From positions 15,253,860-15,317,859 of the forward strand of contig JAGGNK010006448.1 of the NCBI GenBank assembly GCA_017590115.1: 64,000 nt of DNA, written 5' to 3'. The position numbers and the translations under genes were made by a program. The stretch is from Montifringilla adamsi. Its lineage: Eukaryota > Chordata > Aves > Passeriformes > Passeridae. The notes under the pieces are model-generated. The model was not told where the DNA came from and searched no databases. It saw nothing but the letters and a program-made list of their open reading frames with translations. Position 1 is the stretch's first letter, and each line of letters opens with the position of its first letter. Positions 38,531-51,546 of this stretch are shown in pieces.

Positions 38531-38788
38531 AATCATGCTAATTTCATTCTTCTGACTTGTGACAAGGAAGTTCCATGGCAGGGGTTACACAATTCACAGA
38601 CTGACACACATTTTACCACAAGCATATTGTCTCTGTTCATTTAAAACTTTCTTCTCAGACCTTGAGCAATGTGCTTGTGGTAAAATGTGTGTCAGTCTGT
38701 GAATTGTGTAACCCCTGCCATGGAACTTCCTTGTCACAAGTCAGAAGAATGAAATTAGCATGATTAAAACTTTCTTCTCAGACCTTGA
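38531..38788. repeat. Near-perfect 99-bp inverted repeat with linked direct repeat
   Basis: Arm 38531-38629 pairs with arm 38667-38765 (pair sum 77296). The outer 94 bases match perfectly; the inner five add one mismatch. The loop is 37 bases (38630-38666). A 25-bp direct repeat, from ttaaaactttc to gaccttga, occurs at 38641-38665 and 38764-38788. Removing 38666-38788 would restore a simple uninterrupted sequence. The structure is therefore best read as a 123-bp insertion copied from the opposite strand of adjacent DNA, then resuming with a repeated stretch. Transcribed from either strand it would fold into a long hairpin; in DNA it could form a cruciform. Confidence 0.97.
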
Positions 38789-41590
38789 TACGTGGTGAAT
38801 TAGACACAGTAAGTTTCATCTCCATACATTGCGTTATTTGTATTAAGTTTTCCCAGATAAACCTGTATCTTACAAAGTACAACTTGGATTTTTTAGATGC
38901 ACTCAAAATAAGTGGGGGAGAGAGCTGTATTATGTTTGTAGTAGAAAATAATTCAACTTGCTAGTAGTAAATAAGCAAAGCAAAGCAGCAAATTGGTTCT
39001 GAGGACCATTTGCCCATCCTACACAGGATTCTGGAGGGATTACTTCAGAATCATCTAGTTTGGTTATGTAGCTTTGAGGTTCATTAACTACTAAGGACCA
39101 TGGAGAAATGGCAGGCATCTGCTTAGATGCCTGAAATAGACACCTTATCAGTGCATGAGGTCCCTCTGAAGCCCTTCAAAAACATCCACCCCTTGCTAAT
39201 TCTAGGATCAAATGCAAGAGTATTTGATTATACAAACTGCAGAAGCTTTATTCAGAAGAACCTTTTTACTAGGCTTTTCAAAATAATTGGAATTCACATG
39301 CAAAAATTATATTGGCTAGATTTTGTGGCAAAAAGTGGTGTGAAAATGTTTTGCAAATGAAGTCAGAAATGTAGCCTAAAAGCCTTAGTGTAATTTTTGA
39401 TTTATAAATTTCATTTCCTAGTAAACACTTGGAAAAAACACTGAAAATTGATGTTGCAAAATACAGAGCACCAAATTGTAGATGCAAAATATGTGTCAAA
39501 TACTTAGAAAACCCATGTAGAATTTAGCAAGTGAATAGAAAGCAACTCAAAGGATCAATAAAATAAAATGTTTCCTTACTGAAGAAAAGAGATTTTCTGC
39601 TTGAGAAATAGATGTGAATACTTGATGTTATCCTTTCCCAGTTATCAAGCTAATTACCTCTATACTCATAGAAAGAAAGAAAAAATCCAACATTGATTAG
39701 ATTTCTGATCTTGTGAACACCTACCTACTAAGATCTCTGAAATTTTTTTTTTTTCTGTTTGAGAATAAATCTTTTGAAAATTAGAAAGAATAAAACATTT
39801 TATTTATTTACAGCACCTATACTGGACTTGATAAATGTCTCCAAATTAGTGTCCTGTACTAGACCATTATTCTGTCACTGAGCATTTTCCCACAACTGTA
39901 GTGTTACGAAACTGAAAGTTTATTTACAGCACAAACTAGAAGGACCAAAATGAGATACAACTATTCTTTTTCAGGTTATCTTTGTAAACTAATTGTAAAC
40001 TTTCCTAACTAATTGCATATGTAATACCTCCAAGATCAATCAAAAAAAGTAAACTCAGTTTCTCAACCGTTACCCTTTCATTTCAGTATCACTGGGCTAG
40101 ATTCAGGCTTTACTAATTGGTACATGCCTGTTACAGAAGTTGGACTAGCAGCCTCACTCTTGCAGCAGCAGGAGAAAGGGTTGCTACGTAACTAATTACA
40201 GCTATCAGCAGTGGTTCTGTTTTAAACGGTGTATGAATTAGGCAGTCTCCAAGAAGCACACACAAGTGAATTTGCCATTAACAATGAACAGCTCTGTGAA
40301 AAGAGTGCAGTATACATTTACTTAGTCCATCCTGGGATTAGGCAGACAGCTCTACACTTATTTGGCCTCTGAAGTAAATTTCAGTGGAAAACTTAAGAGG
40401 CTGTTCTCCAGCAAAATGAATTTTACCACATACTTGGTGGCTTATTGCAATACAGACTGTATTCCAATGCCAATTATACTAATGCAAGCTGTGAGTAAGT
40501 TCATTGTGCTCACTGGAATTACTCTAGATTTACAACAGTGTTATCTGAGATTTACACCTCTACAAATAAATCTGAAATGTGGCCACATGGTCTAGGTGGT
40601 TGTTAGCTTAATAGGAAAAATATTGTTGCATAAATAGTTGATATCCTTCATACTAATTTGGGACCTCCTCATAGCTGCTTACTTACCCATTTATATTAAT
40701 TTACTACACCAGAAACATGTCCAATTAATAAAAAAGGTAATTCACTCACTGTTCATGATTAGCAAAACTTTTTCTTTGCCATTACACCTATCCCTCCATA
40801 ATATTTATCTCCCTGAAATGTTTGATACTGTTCTTAAAATGTTAAGGATGATGGAGGTTTGTGGTGTCATGGCATCCTGTTTCTAAGGCTGTTGAAGTAG
40901 ACATTTTTTTTCATAGTGATAACCAAACAAATCTGAGCTATGGACTAGAACTGATCTGGCAGGAAAATCACAAATTGTGTATTTTCAAGAAACATGAGCT
41001 CATGGAAAAAGACTGTAATCTTAATTAAAACTGTCACATAGGTCTCTCATTCATTCTAGTTTTCATTTAAAATCTTATTTCTGATTGGGTTCTAGAAATT
41101 TTGCTGCTATAGGAACAACTAGGACAAACCACATTTTCTTTTACATAAAATTGATTGCTTCTAAAACTTCAAGAAAATTAGATTTGCTCTCTATCTCTCT
41201 TCTTGTGCTGTCCAGTGGGGTTTTTGCTAGCTCTTTCACAGGAGAATTTTATGTAATAGAAGTTGCAGAAGAAAAATCATGCAAATTATGATTGCACTAA
41301 ATTAAGCTGTTCTCAGCTCTGTTAGTGAGCTAAGGCCAGGTTGAGTTGTTTCCCAGAGGCCTCATTGTTCACTCTTCTAGGCAATAAAATAGTTGCTCCA
41401 GAGTCATTACTGTATATGAGACAAGTCGCTGCAAATCCTCTCAATGAGGAACCTGACCCAAGGACTCCATAGCAACAAATCACCCAGCTTCTACACAGAT
41501 AATTTAACTCTTGCTCTTCTTAGTCTAACAGAGTAAAACAACAGTTCTGTTACTGTAAACAAGTGCTCTCCTAATCTTTCTGTGGTGAAA
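38789..41590. other. Unique AT-rich intergenic DNA
   Basis: No gene or transposon recognised. The part at about 40080-40260 is mixed-composition, non-repetitive sequence with homeodomain-like taattac words. It could be conserved regulatory DNA, but that cannot be judged from one genome. Confidence 0.6.
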
Positions 41591-41596
41591 GTGTGT

Positions 41597-41938
41597 TGTG
41601 ATAAGACACGAAATGATGACACAGACACTGCTGCTTTCGAGGGGAACAAAAAGAAGAACCTTTATTTTCTGACTCCAACATTTATAGTTTTCCAAAGGTG
41701 ACAGTGGATTGGAGGGTGACAGTGCCACCTCTCCAATGCCACTGGACAGACCAAGGGTCCATCAATTCTCTCCACCTCCATGAAAGAATGCAAAACATAG
41801 GTTATTTACAGAACTGTGTGTGAGAAAGTTTGTTGAAAGAATGTAAACATCAGAAGGCTTAACAAAGTCTTACAAAATCAGGGCGACAAAAGTGTCCCTT
41901 CTAAGAGATGACATTCATGCCATCATATGGCAGCATTA
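41597..41938 (-). mobile_element. Probable solo LTR flanked by a 6-bp repeat
   Basis: On the minus strand a TATA box (TATAAA, plus 41681-41686) is followed 14 bases later by a poly(A) signal AATAAA (plus 41661-41666). About 64 bases of R/U5 end in TTATCACA. The plus-strand boundaries are marked by gtgtgt at 41591-41596 and 41939-41944. With these limits the element is 342 bp and class-II-like. The minus-strand 5' end reads TAATG where TG is expected, a likely point mutation. gtgtgt is simple sequence, so the ends are less certain than those of the 31.2-kb LTR. No internal region is present. Confidence 0.75.
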
Positions 41939-41944
41939 GTGTGT

Positions 41945-43707
41945 CAGACTATACTTTCTGGTTTGTGATACTTTAAACTACATACTCCAAAGTAAAAAAG
42001 CAATGTGTGCCAAACTCCAAACCTACCTTGGGAAAAAAAGGATAATTAAAGAAAAAATAATAGAATAAAAGAAAGAAAAAAGCTCCAAAGGAAATGTTTA
42101 ACAGGAAATGCAGAGTACTTGTCATCACCTTGGACACTGTAGAACTACTTGCACTTGTACAAAGTTGAAGTTCAATGTTACAACTTAGATTTCTAGGAAT
42201 ATAGCACTTTGTGTTGCCATAGAATAATTGCATTGTGAAACAGAAAAATAAAATATTCAGTTGTTACAAATTCCTGAAATTTTGAATTTTGAACTTCTTT
42301 ATTATTTCTTTCTTAAATGGAATGAATTATAGAAATACTATGAAATAAAGAAAGATCTTTTGATTTGGTGCTTTGAATGTTAATATGAAACATATTTCAT
42401 TTTATGATTCCTAGAGACAGCAAAGTATGATAAGATACCAGTGAACTTCTATTTTGCTTTTCTGTCAGTGGAAACAAAAAAACCCCTTTTATTTGTCTCA
42501 AATATACAGGTACAGACCAAGAAATATATTATATTCAAACATGTTAAATTTTTAATCAATCTTTTTTTACCGTGAGGTAAGATGCCTAGAAGTTAGAATG
42601 GAGGAGTATTGTTTCTTTTCCCTTTTATACTTGCCGAAGAAAAAGATTTAGAGAGAGTTCAAGGATTAAAAACTACTTTTGAGTTATACTGTATTTCTGC
42701 ACATTATTCTAATATGGATTTCATAAGACTGTTCTCATTGCTACTTTTTTCCATCATTATTTTTGTTACTATTATTATTAAAAATAATTTTGATTATTAT
42801 TTTTATTCCATTACTTTTACTTACATAGTTTCCAAGGTCAGCTCTACTTATCTATATGCATACAGGTGTATAGTGTTGGGTTTTTTTCTCTGCTTTTCAT
42901 ACTGTTCACAAAAATGCAAAGATGGCTACATTCAAACTGGTCCAGAAAACAAGAATTAGCAAGCATCTAGCCAATGTACTGTAACCAAATGCTTAGTCTG
43001 CTTACGTATTGTAAAGCTTCCACCAATTTCCAAAACACAGATGAAGTAAAACCTTAGTCCTGGCTATTCATTGGAAAAGTGACAACTCCTGGAGGAAAAA
43101 TTGCAACTGAAGTTAAACGAATGGGGCAAACAAAAGCAATTGCAAAAATTACCAAGGGCCACATAGACACTCTCAAGATAGCTCTGGGATGTTGCAATTC
43201 TGAACAAACCACTACTATGCCACCTCATGAAAATAAACAAAACACACTGTGGCTCTTGTACCTTAATCAGGTGGGAAAGAGTTGGTACTAGACAATTAAA
43301 AAACCACATTTGCTGGTTAAATTATAATGGTACTTACTCCAGTTTAGATGTCATCCCTTGGGTAGCAAGGATTTAATTTAACTGCATAGCTTATGTTGGT
43401 TAACCTGATAAAATAAACTGTGCCAGAAAAAAAGAAGTGTTCTCTTTATTTAGTGAATGTAAATATGCATATTTATTGGAAAAAAAAAAGTATATGATAT
43501 CAGAAAGGGTTTGTGATATAGATGTGGTGCAAGCATTTGTAAATAACTTGAAAATATTTAGAAAAAAATAAAGTTTAAACATAATTTTATATCGTTATTT
43601 AAATTGCCATGTCCAACATCCTTTATGACTCTGTGTTTCTAATAGTTATTAATTTATTTGTAAAATTGATTTTTCCCCATCTCCATAAGAATGTTAACTG
43701 AATTCTG
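41945..43707. other. Unique AT-rich intergenic DNA
   Basis: No gene recognised. A 116-codon plus frame at 42609-42959 is dominated by hydrophobic residues encoded by T-rich low-complexity DNA, and I regard it as chance. Confidence 0.65.
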
Positions 43708-44588
43708 AACAGGTCCACAGACAATACAAAGCTGGGAGGAACTGATGATTCCCTTGAAGGCAGGGGGGCCCTGCAGAGAGACCTTGATAAATTAGAGGGT
43801 CAGGCACTCACCAACCATATGAAATTCAGCAAGAGAAAGTGCTAGATTCTGCATCTGGACTGGGGCAACCCTGGATGTACAGTACAGACTGGGGAATGGC
43901 AGGCTGGAAAGCAGTGCCATGGAAAGAGACCTGCGAGTCCTGGTTGATGGCAACATGAGCCAGTAGTGCCCTGGAAGCCAGGAGGGTCAAGTATGTCCAG
44001 GGGGACATCAGGCACAGCAGCACCAGTGGGATTGTCCTGCTCTGCTCTGCACTGGGGTGGCCTCACCTTGAATACTGTGTGCAGTTTTGGGTGCCACAAT
44101 GTAAGATATTAAGCTATCAGAGACTGTCTAAAAGACAACAACAAAGTGGTGAAGAGGAGAAGCCATATGGGGAAAAGCCATATGAGGAGTGGCTGAGGGC
44201 ATTTGGTCTGGTCAGCCTGGAGAAGACTGAGGGGAGACCTCACTGCAGTCCACAACTTCCTCAGGAGGGGAAGAGCAGGGGCAGGCACTGATCTCTTCTT
44301 TGTCATGACCAGTGAGAGGACCCATGGAAATGGTCTGAAGTTGTGTCAAGGGCAGTTTAGGCTGGATATTAGGAAAGGGTTTTTCACCCAGAGGGTTCTT
44401 GAGCACTAGAACAGGTTCCCCAGAGCAGTGGTCACAGCAACAGCCTGACAGAGCTCAAGACACATTTGGGCAATGTTCTCAGGCACATGGTGTGATTCTC
44501 CCAGATGGTGCTGAACAGGGCCAGGAGTTGGGGTCCATGATCCTTGTGGGTGCCTTCCAACTCAGCTTTTTCTGTGATTCTGTGAATT
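43708..44588 (+). mobile_element. CR1 LINE fragment with 3' end
   Basis: Plus-strand CR1. It begins just after the catalytic site ('caatacaaagctgggagg', 'gcagagagaccttgataaa') and passes 'catatgaaattcagcaagag', 'ctcaccttgaatactgtgt' and 'ggtcagcctggagaagac'. Its 3' UTR has 'acccagagggttcttgagc' and 'gatccttgtgggtgccttc', and it ends with ctgtgattctgtgaattc. The subfamily differs from the copies at 9.2 and 33.3 kb in its last 150 bases. It is multiply frameshifted and inactive. Confidence 0.92.
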
Positions 44589-44848
44589 CTTGAAAAAATT
44601 AATATTTATTTATTTCTCTGTTTAAGTCACACTCCTCAGAAAAGAAAAAAAAAAAATCATTAACCAACAATGATTAATTTTCAAATGTAATTTTTTTAAG
44701 GAGTGGTACTTTTGTTTACTTGTTTTTTTTAATCTGTGTTGTTTTAAATATTGAAAGCATAAATAACATAGCTAGAGCTTTATTCCTGCAGGTGAATAAG
44801 ATTCAAGCAATGCCTTCAAAGACAAGTGAAAAACCACTCCTAGTAACA
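44589..44848. repeat. Non-CR1 flank shared with 60673-60935 (copy A)
   Basis: This 260-bp AT-rich stretch directly after the CR1 tail is matched, in the same order and strand, by 60673-60935. Shared exact words include 'ttaattttcaaatgtaatt', 'gttgttttaaatatt' and 'agagctttattcctgcaggt'. Similarity continues leftward through the last 170 bases of the CR1 into 44416. I estimate 80-85% identity by eye. Confidence 0.9.
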
Positions 44849-45031
44849 CTGGAACAGGTTCCCCAGGGAAGTGGTCACAGCACCAGCCTGACAATTCAAG
44901 AAGCATTTGGACAATGTTCTCAGACATTGGTGTGACTCTTGGGGTGTCCCGTGCAGAACCAGGAGTTAGACTTGATGATCCTTTTGGGTCCCTTTCAGCT
45001 CAGTGCATTCTCCAATTCTGTGATTCTATGA
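44849..45031 (+). mobile_element. Short CR1 3'-end insertion
   Basis: About 183 bp of CR1 3' UTR: 'ggaacaggttccccaggga', 'gatgatccttttgggtccc' and tail 'ctgtgattctatgaat'. It belongs to the same subfamily as the copy at 43708. It sits exactly where similarity between copies A and B of the duplicated flank is interrupted, so it may have landed after that duplication. Confidence 0.85.
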
Positions 45032-48000
45032 ATATTCTACAGATAATGTGTTGTTGTTATACTTACCCTATGGGCAAGAAGCTGATACTCAGAGGATGTG
45101 AGAGATGGATTTATCATGCATCACAGCTATCTAGTTATGAAACACAGTGCTTACTTCAGATGCAACATGTACTTGGTCGCTATTTGTTATAAGGGCCTTA
45201 AGTCCTTGGTATTAAAATTTTCCAAGCATCCAGAAAGTATATTTCTTGGCATGTCCAGAAGTCTTGCCAGTGCTTAAAAAATTGATAGATTACCTTATGC
45301 TCAAGATCCCTAAGGAGCTACAAACTAAATATTTATCTTCCTATCTTGTCCATGTACTTGTTATAGTAGATGTTCCCAGAGCAAGCCTGCTAAACCCCAC
45401 TGTGTGCAAGAAACTGATGCCAGCTCTGGTGCCATCACTATCTCCTAAGAAGGCAATAAGAGAAAAACTGTCATTCATACATGGGAAATTATATTTAATT
45501 TCCTCTTCTCACTGGGGGAATTTGAATGACTGCCTCTGAAACACTGGACTAAGCAGTAGCATGTATCTTAAAATATACAGTAGATTCAGATGGGATATTT
45601 CATCCTTTCAAATTTAATTTAATTTATACAAAATAATTAGAAAGACTAAAAGTAGGAAGTTACAGCATGAACACAGGAGTGGGTGCAAAGAGGCTTAAAC
45701 ACAGAGTGGCTTGACAGCATGGGCATGCTGCTGTTGTGCTTTGTTCCCATAATTCCTATATTCACACCGGCTCAACACAGCTGCCACAGGGCACTAGTAG
45801 AGCTACCTTGACAGCAACTGGTTTTGTTCTTATAAATTGGTGGTTATTATGCTTGCTAGAGGGGCTACCTCACTGTCTAGTATTTCCTTAGATCAGAATA
45901 TATTTTTGAGAATTACAAAATAGATCTGAGTCTCATGGTTGCAGACCATTAAATTACTGTCTATAACTGCCCAAAACGAAGTTCTTTGCTTTTTTGTTTG
46001 TATTTGGGGCAGAAAGAGACAGCAAATTGTGAGTAGATGAGGTATGTTTTCTTTAGAGTTATGAAAACGTCAAAGATAATATGTTTAGCCACCAACTAAA
46101 CAAGAACAAGTGTCAAAAGGAGAAAATATGCATCACAAGTTCAGGAGTCACTGCAAAAATCAAGTTCACAGGGAGGATTGCTTTCATTAAGACAGACATT
46201 GCCAGGCATGCTACAGAATAAGAATTCACTGCAGACCATGTGAACTTTCTGAGATTTCTCTGGTCCCAGCATGTGCCAAGTGCTTTCCTAGCTCACACTA
46301 AGACTCAGGTTCTAGTGCACATCCATCAGGAGGGGGGAAAAATGGCCTACTTTTGGAAACAGGGAAAAATAGTCACTTGGAACTTGAGTAAACTGATCTA
46401 GCTGACTGTCTCTACATATAATTGTCCTTCAGCACTGATAACTAAAGCTCTAATTCCAGTGGGGAAAGAACTCACTTCAAAATCTAGACATGGGCTTTTA
46501 AAATGTCAAAATGTAAAGCTAAAAAAACCAAAGCCAAACAAAAAGAAGTGAGCTTGCAAATGCTATTTTTGCTGACAGCTTTAAAGAAGAATAACAATCC
46601 CTTTGACCTTGACAATTATCAGTTCCCTATCTGACTTTTCTTTTTTTGTGTGTGTGTTTTGCCAGGTTTTACAGAGTTTCGACACTAAGGAAGATAAACG
46701 ACAGTGGATGGTATCAGGTGTCCTGCAGTGCCCAGGGGTTTCACTTGGTTTTAGTATACTCAGCACAGAGACAGGCTGTGCTAAGCATTTTATTGAATTT
46801 GTAGAGATGGTGCTGGTGTAATTATCATGTGTGTAATTTGCCTTCTGGGACAAAATTTGTTAGCTAAATATCCCCTCAATTATTTTTTAGTAAAGCTGAA
46901 TAGCTTTGGCAGAAAGCTCCTCATTTCAATGAAAAAATATTTCAAAGTACTTATCGAGACAAACAATTAATGAGAATCTTTTTCAATATTCTTGTCTGAG
47001 AAAAAAAAAAAAAATTAAAACCAAAACAACAAAACAAAAAAACCCCAGAAATATTAAAACTATAAAAATAATAAACTGGAAAAATGTATCAGACTCAATG
47101 AGAGACTGAAATGCACACATCAGCCAATAATTTAGTCAAGACGTTTTGCTGATATCTTAAACTGTGAAAATAAGATTGAAAAAATAAAGCAAATAAATAA
47201 AGCAAATATACTGTGGTTCAGAAAGGTCTTTAATGTTACAGGCACAAAGCATTCCATGGTGGCTGGGTCTCCATATTCCATAGTATATGTGCTTTTATAG
47301 ATAATTTCTAGTGCAGTGTTTTCTCAAGTAACTTCTAGCTCTATCCCAAAAAGCTTTGACCTCCTATTTAACCCAGAGATCATCCCCTGCCATAGTTCAG
47401 TATATGCAATATAAAAGCAGAGTTTTATGGTGTACAAACATCACTGTCTAGTTGCATTACAGGTATGGAATTGTTACAAACAACTTGAACTGAAAAAAAT
47501 GAACACAAAAAGACTACATATGATTATGAAATTATTTGAGTGATCCACATAAACAAGAGAAGAGGCCATACTGTATGGACATAGCTGATAATTCTTAGAG
47601 GGATCTAGTACAGTGGATGCAAACCAGTCTAAATATCACTGGTTTCATGATCCCTGTCCCAAACCAATAAATTTAGTAGTGTTGATGCAAATGCTTTTCT
47701 CTTAAACTGATTTCTCTAGTATATAGGCATTTCATCTGGTGTTTACCTCAGTTTATCTGAGGTGAAAAACTCAGAATCCTTTCCTGCAAGCAAGAATTGT
47801 ATCCATTATTTTAAAAACCCCAATCAAACTTTGAATCTTTTCTGGAAAAATATAAACTGTGCTTATGTTTTATAAAAGTTTATTTAATTCAGAAGTGAAT
47901 GATCAGGATTAACTACTGTCCTTAAAGTGCTGGAAATCTCCCACAGAACTGCTTTATCAAACCAAATGCTCGATAGGTCTGAGGGTAGAAGAACTTCCAT

Positions 48001-51000
48001 TCTTTTGTATATTGTGGAACAAAAAAATTGCAAAACTGCTTAGTCAGAAAACCAGTACAAGGACTATCTGAAGGAACAGAGAATGGAAAAAAAACTTTTA
48101 TTTTTCAGCCAAAGTGCGGAAATAAGTAGACAGATATGTACTGACCTCTTGAGGGGAGGGGAAATGCATTGCTCCACTTGCCATCCTCTAAGAAAGTTGC
48201 CATGCACACCATGTATAAGAAAACAAAACCTGGCAATATGAGTCCCAAGCCAGACAGGGCTTTGGAAGAAAGCTGGGTTTATTGTCTACTTTTTATTTAC
48301 CTATTTTAGGTAGGAACTAATGACTAACTTTCTCAAATAATAGAAACTCTAACGGATATAAAAAGAGAAGGTAGCTAGGAAATTCTGAAAGTAACATGGG
48401 AATTGTTGCAGTTGTGAGTGTCTTAATTCTGTATTAGTTTCACTAAATCTTTCACTGTTTCCTGGAACAGTGATGCTTTATGTGTTAATATGTGATATTT
48501 GATTGCAAGAAACTAAAAAAGCAGTTTCAGCATCTGTAGCACATTCTGTTTTTCACAGACATGAGCTAGGCTCACGCTTCACTTGAAGTCATGACTATGT
48601 GAGCTCTGAGTCACATTATGTGGCAAAACTACTACTCAAGTCAGTAGAGCTGGGATTCATCTCACCTAACTTCTAGAATGTGATTAATCTACCCTGGTTT
48701 GGATGCCAGCTTCAGCATGAGATGAATCACCGTGTAGTTATGCCTGTTTTTCTCCACTGACTGCAAAAGAACTCTTGATAACTTTTGCAGGTGCAGATTT
48801 CTATTCTATGGATGACTAAAGTTAGGTGAGAGAAACTGATAAACCTCAGTTGAGTTTCAGTAAAAGCTATGGTCAAATGAAGTACATGAAGCAGAGGCTA
48901 CAAGGTATTATCTTTTTGCTTGATTAATCCTTGACAAAGTTAGAAGTTTTATCGATATATCTTCTAGCTAGATTTTTGAAAGAGGTACTGGAAGGTTTCT
49001 TTAAAAAAAAAAAAGCAAGATATAATAATAATAGAATACAATCTCTGTGTGCAATAATGGTTGGGGTTTTTTTTCCAGAATGTTGTCAGCCTTAAGTAAC
49101 TGTCAGCAAGGGCTTAGAGTTCTGAAGGAGGACCAAAGAGAGTTGGCATATTGTTATTGCTTAAATGTGTGTGTTTCCAATACATCACATAAAGCATTCA
49201 AATTGTGGGGACTACAACATATTTAGTGCCTTACCAAGACATGTAATAGGTGTTACATTAGACCATTTGGTTTCATTTTGAGGTTTTGGTTTAGAACATA
49301 CCACTTTGGGCATTGCCATGCTGAACACTGGTTTCTAATCTAGTTGAACTGCTTTATTCATCACACTGTAATTCTGTTTTTCCTACTGTACTTTGACCTA
49401 CAGTGAGACCTTACTGAAAGAATAAAAGTTGAAGGGAATGAAAGATTCTCAATCAATTGACAGATTGCCATCACCTTCACAGTAATTTTCAATTCTTATG
49501 CATGAATCTCATGTCAGAGCATAAATATATTTATCACAAAAAGATGTAATATAAATTCATTGCTAGCAGAATGCATGCATAATGGTTTCAAAATGTTGTA
49601 ATATATAGAAGTTGTTGCCTAGAGAAAAATGCTTTGTATATAGTGCATGTAGCTATCCATATGTACACATATATACACATGCATACATATGTTTATATGA
49701 CTGAAGGATGGAGGCAAACAGAGACATTTGTTATGAATTACAAATGAATGTTTAATCTTGACAAGGCTTTACTTGTTTGAGAATCAAATCCTGGTTCCTC
49801 AAAAAGCAAATTATCAGAAAGATTCTCTTTCTCTCCTGTCATTAACAGATAGACACTGATGACAGTTTAGCTTGGTTTCAGCCTCGCTCTTGGGCCACAG
49901 CTGCTTACCAGGCAATCTAAGTGCCACTTGAACGCTCAGTTGCAGATTGACCTTGTGGTAATTGAGGTTATGAAAAGGCTCTTGTTCTCTAAAATCTCAA
50001 ATGAACACCTCTCCCTCTGGGAGACAGCAGGATATTCAGCAATAGCAGCGCTGCTGAACCTGCAAGATTCTTTCTGCCTCTCTGGTCAGTGCTGAGGTCA
50101 GGATGAGAAACAAATGCCTGTGACAGGATATATGGAATGTAATGGAGTAGCAAGTCAAAATGAAATTATCTGGGCTGCAATTATTTTCCTTTAATTGTGC
50201 CCCATTCTGCCACCCCAAAAAGGCCTGCTAAGTATTTGAGAACATATTTTTAATACGTTTCTCACTGGTGGCAGGAATATTTTGTGTTCTTATTCTTGAT
50301 TTTGTCCATCTTTAAAAAAAATAAAAAAAGAAAAATAAAGAAAAATAATGACATGTTAAGATCTCATTTCTTTAAAGCACAGAACTGTCTGCTGAAGCTA
50401 TCCATTACTTCACTTTGCAGCATGAGCCAGCATCTGAACATCTCTGCCCCTGCCAGTAATTAACATTACAGTCAATGGGAATTAATGTTGAGGCTTTCAG
50501 AGGAAATGGGGATAATTAAACTAATCACAAGAAGTACACAACAATTATTGTTATAAATTTAAATCTCAAGCCAATTAGCTATGCTAGCCACTCTCTTTGG
50601 CAAAAGCTCGCTGTTTATAGTAGCTAAATATAAGATTAAAATTAGTGATGGCAGAACATCTTTTAGCTACTTAGCTTAGGTCAGGACCTTTTGTTTTGAT
50701 TTAAGTGCTGTATACAAAATTAAGGAAAGACTCTCTAGTGGCAATACTGTTTTAAACAACTTATTAATACTTATTGGGCCTGAATATCCTGCTGGAAATA
50801 CAGAACAAATTTAGCTCCAAAGGAGCCAAAGACAAGCATGGATCCTCAACATCAAATCCTGAAGAATGAACACCATGATTTTAACAGAATGTCTTAAGAT
50901 TTTGATCCATGTAACAAGTGTATTAATATGCATTAATCAGTCTTAGACAAAATTGTCACTGTAGAGGAACAGAGCTAAGCATATTTTGTCACAAGTGTTC

Positions 51001-51540
51001 TGATTACTGCTTTAGGAAAGGTGTGATCAGAGGAGAGGGTCCTGTGGAGCTGGGGCAGTGCTATGCTGAGCAACTTCCTGCTCCACCTTGAGACCTGTGC
51101 TCAGTCCCAGCCCCCCAGCTCATTTCCTGGAGGAGAGCTGGCTGTGCTTGCAGGAACAAAAGCGTGCAAAAATCTAGTTCACATAAAAGACATGCACCAG
51201 GTTAACTACAAAAAAAGAGCAGATCAGGCCCCCTCATGTTCTTTTTCCTCTGTTTTACTCTCATTGTTTGTCCCCAGCTCCACACATCAGGACTAAGGTG
51301 GGATTTAAGGACTTGTGATGTGGTCTTCTGCCTTTTCTTGTTCTCTTCCCTTGCTTTGTATGGGCAAAGCACACCCATCATATTGGCTCATTAGACAAAA
51401 CCTTTCCAGTCTGAACATTGGGCTGGTGGCTGGAATTAAGGCAACTTAATAAATTAAGGAAACTTAATAAATTAATATACAATAAAATCATAAGGCATGT
51501 GTTGTGATGCTCTCATTCAGCTTTACAGGAATGTGAACAT
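45032..51540. other. Unique AT-rich intergenic DNA, some blocks of mixed composition
   Basis: No transposon recognised over 6.5 kb, the longest repeat-free run with good sequence complexity. A short exon-like signal lies at 46640-46716. Blocks at about 49820-50220 and 50380-50660 are balanced in composition and rich in taatta/attaa words, as conserved regulatory elements often are. A-runs occur near 46999 and 49005. Confidence 0.6.
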
Positions 51541-51546
51541 CATGTC

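Noticed and set aside
42609..42959. 116-codon plus-strand frame as a membrane protein
   Set aside because: Its hydrophobic runs come from T-rich low-complexity DNA; there is no gene context.
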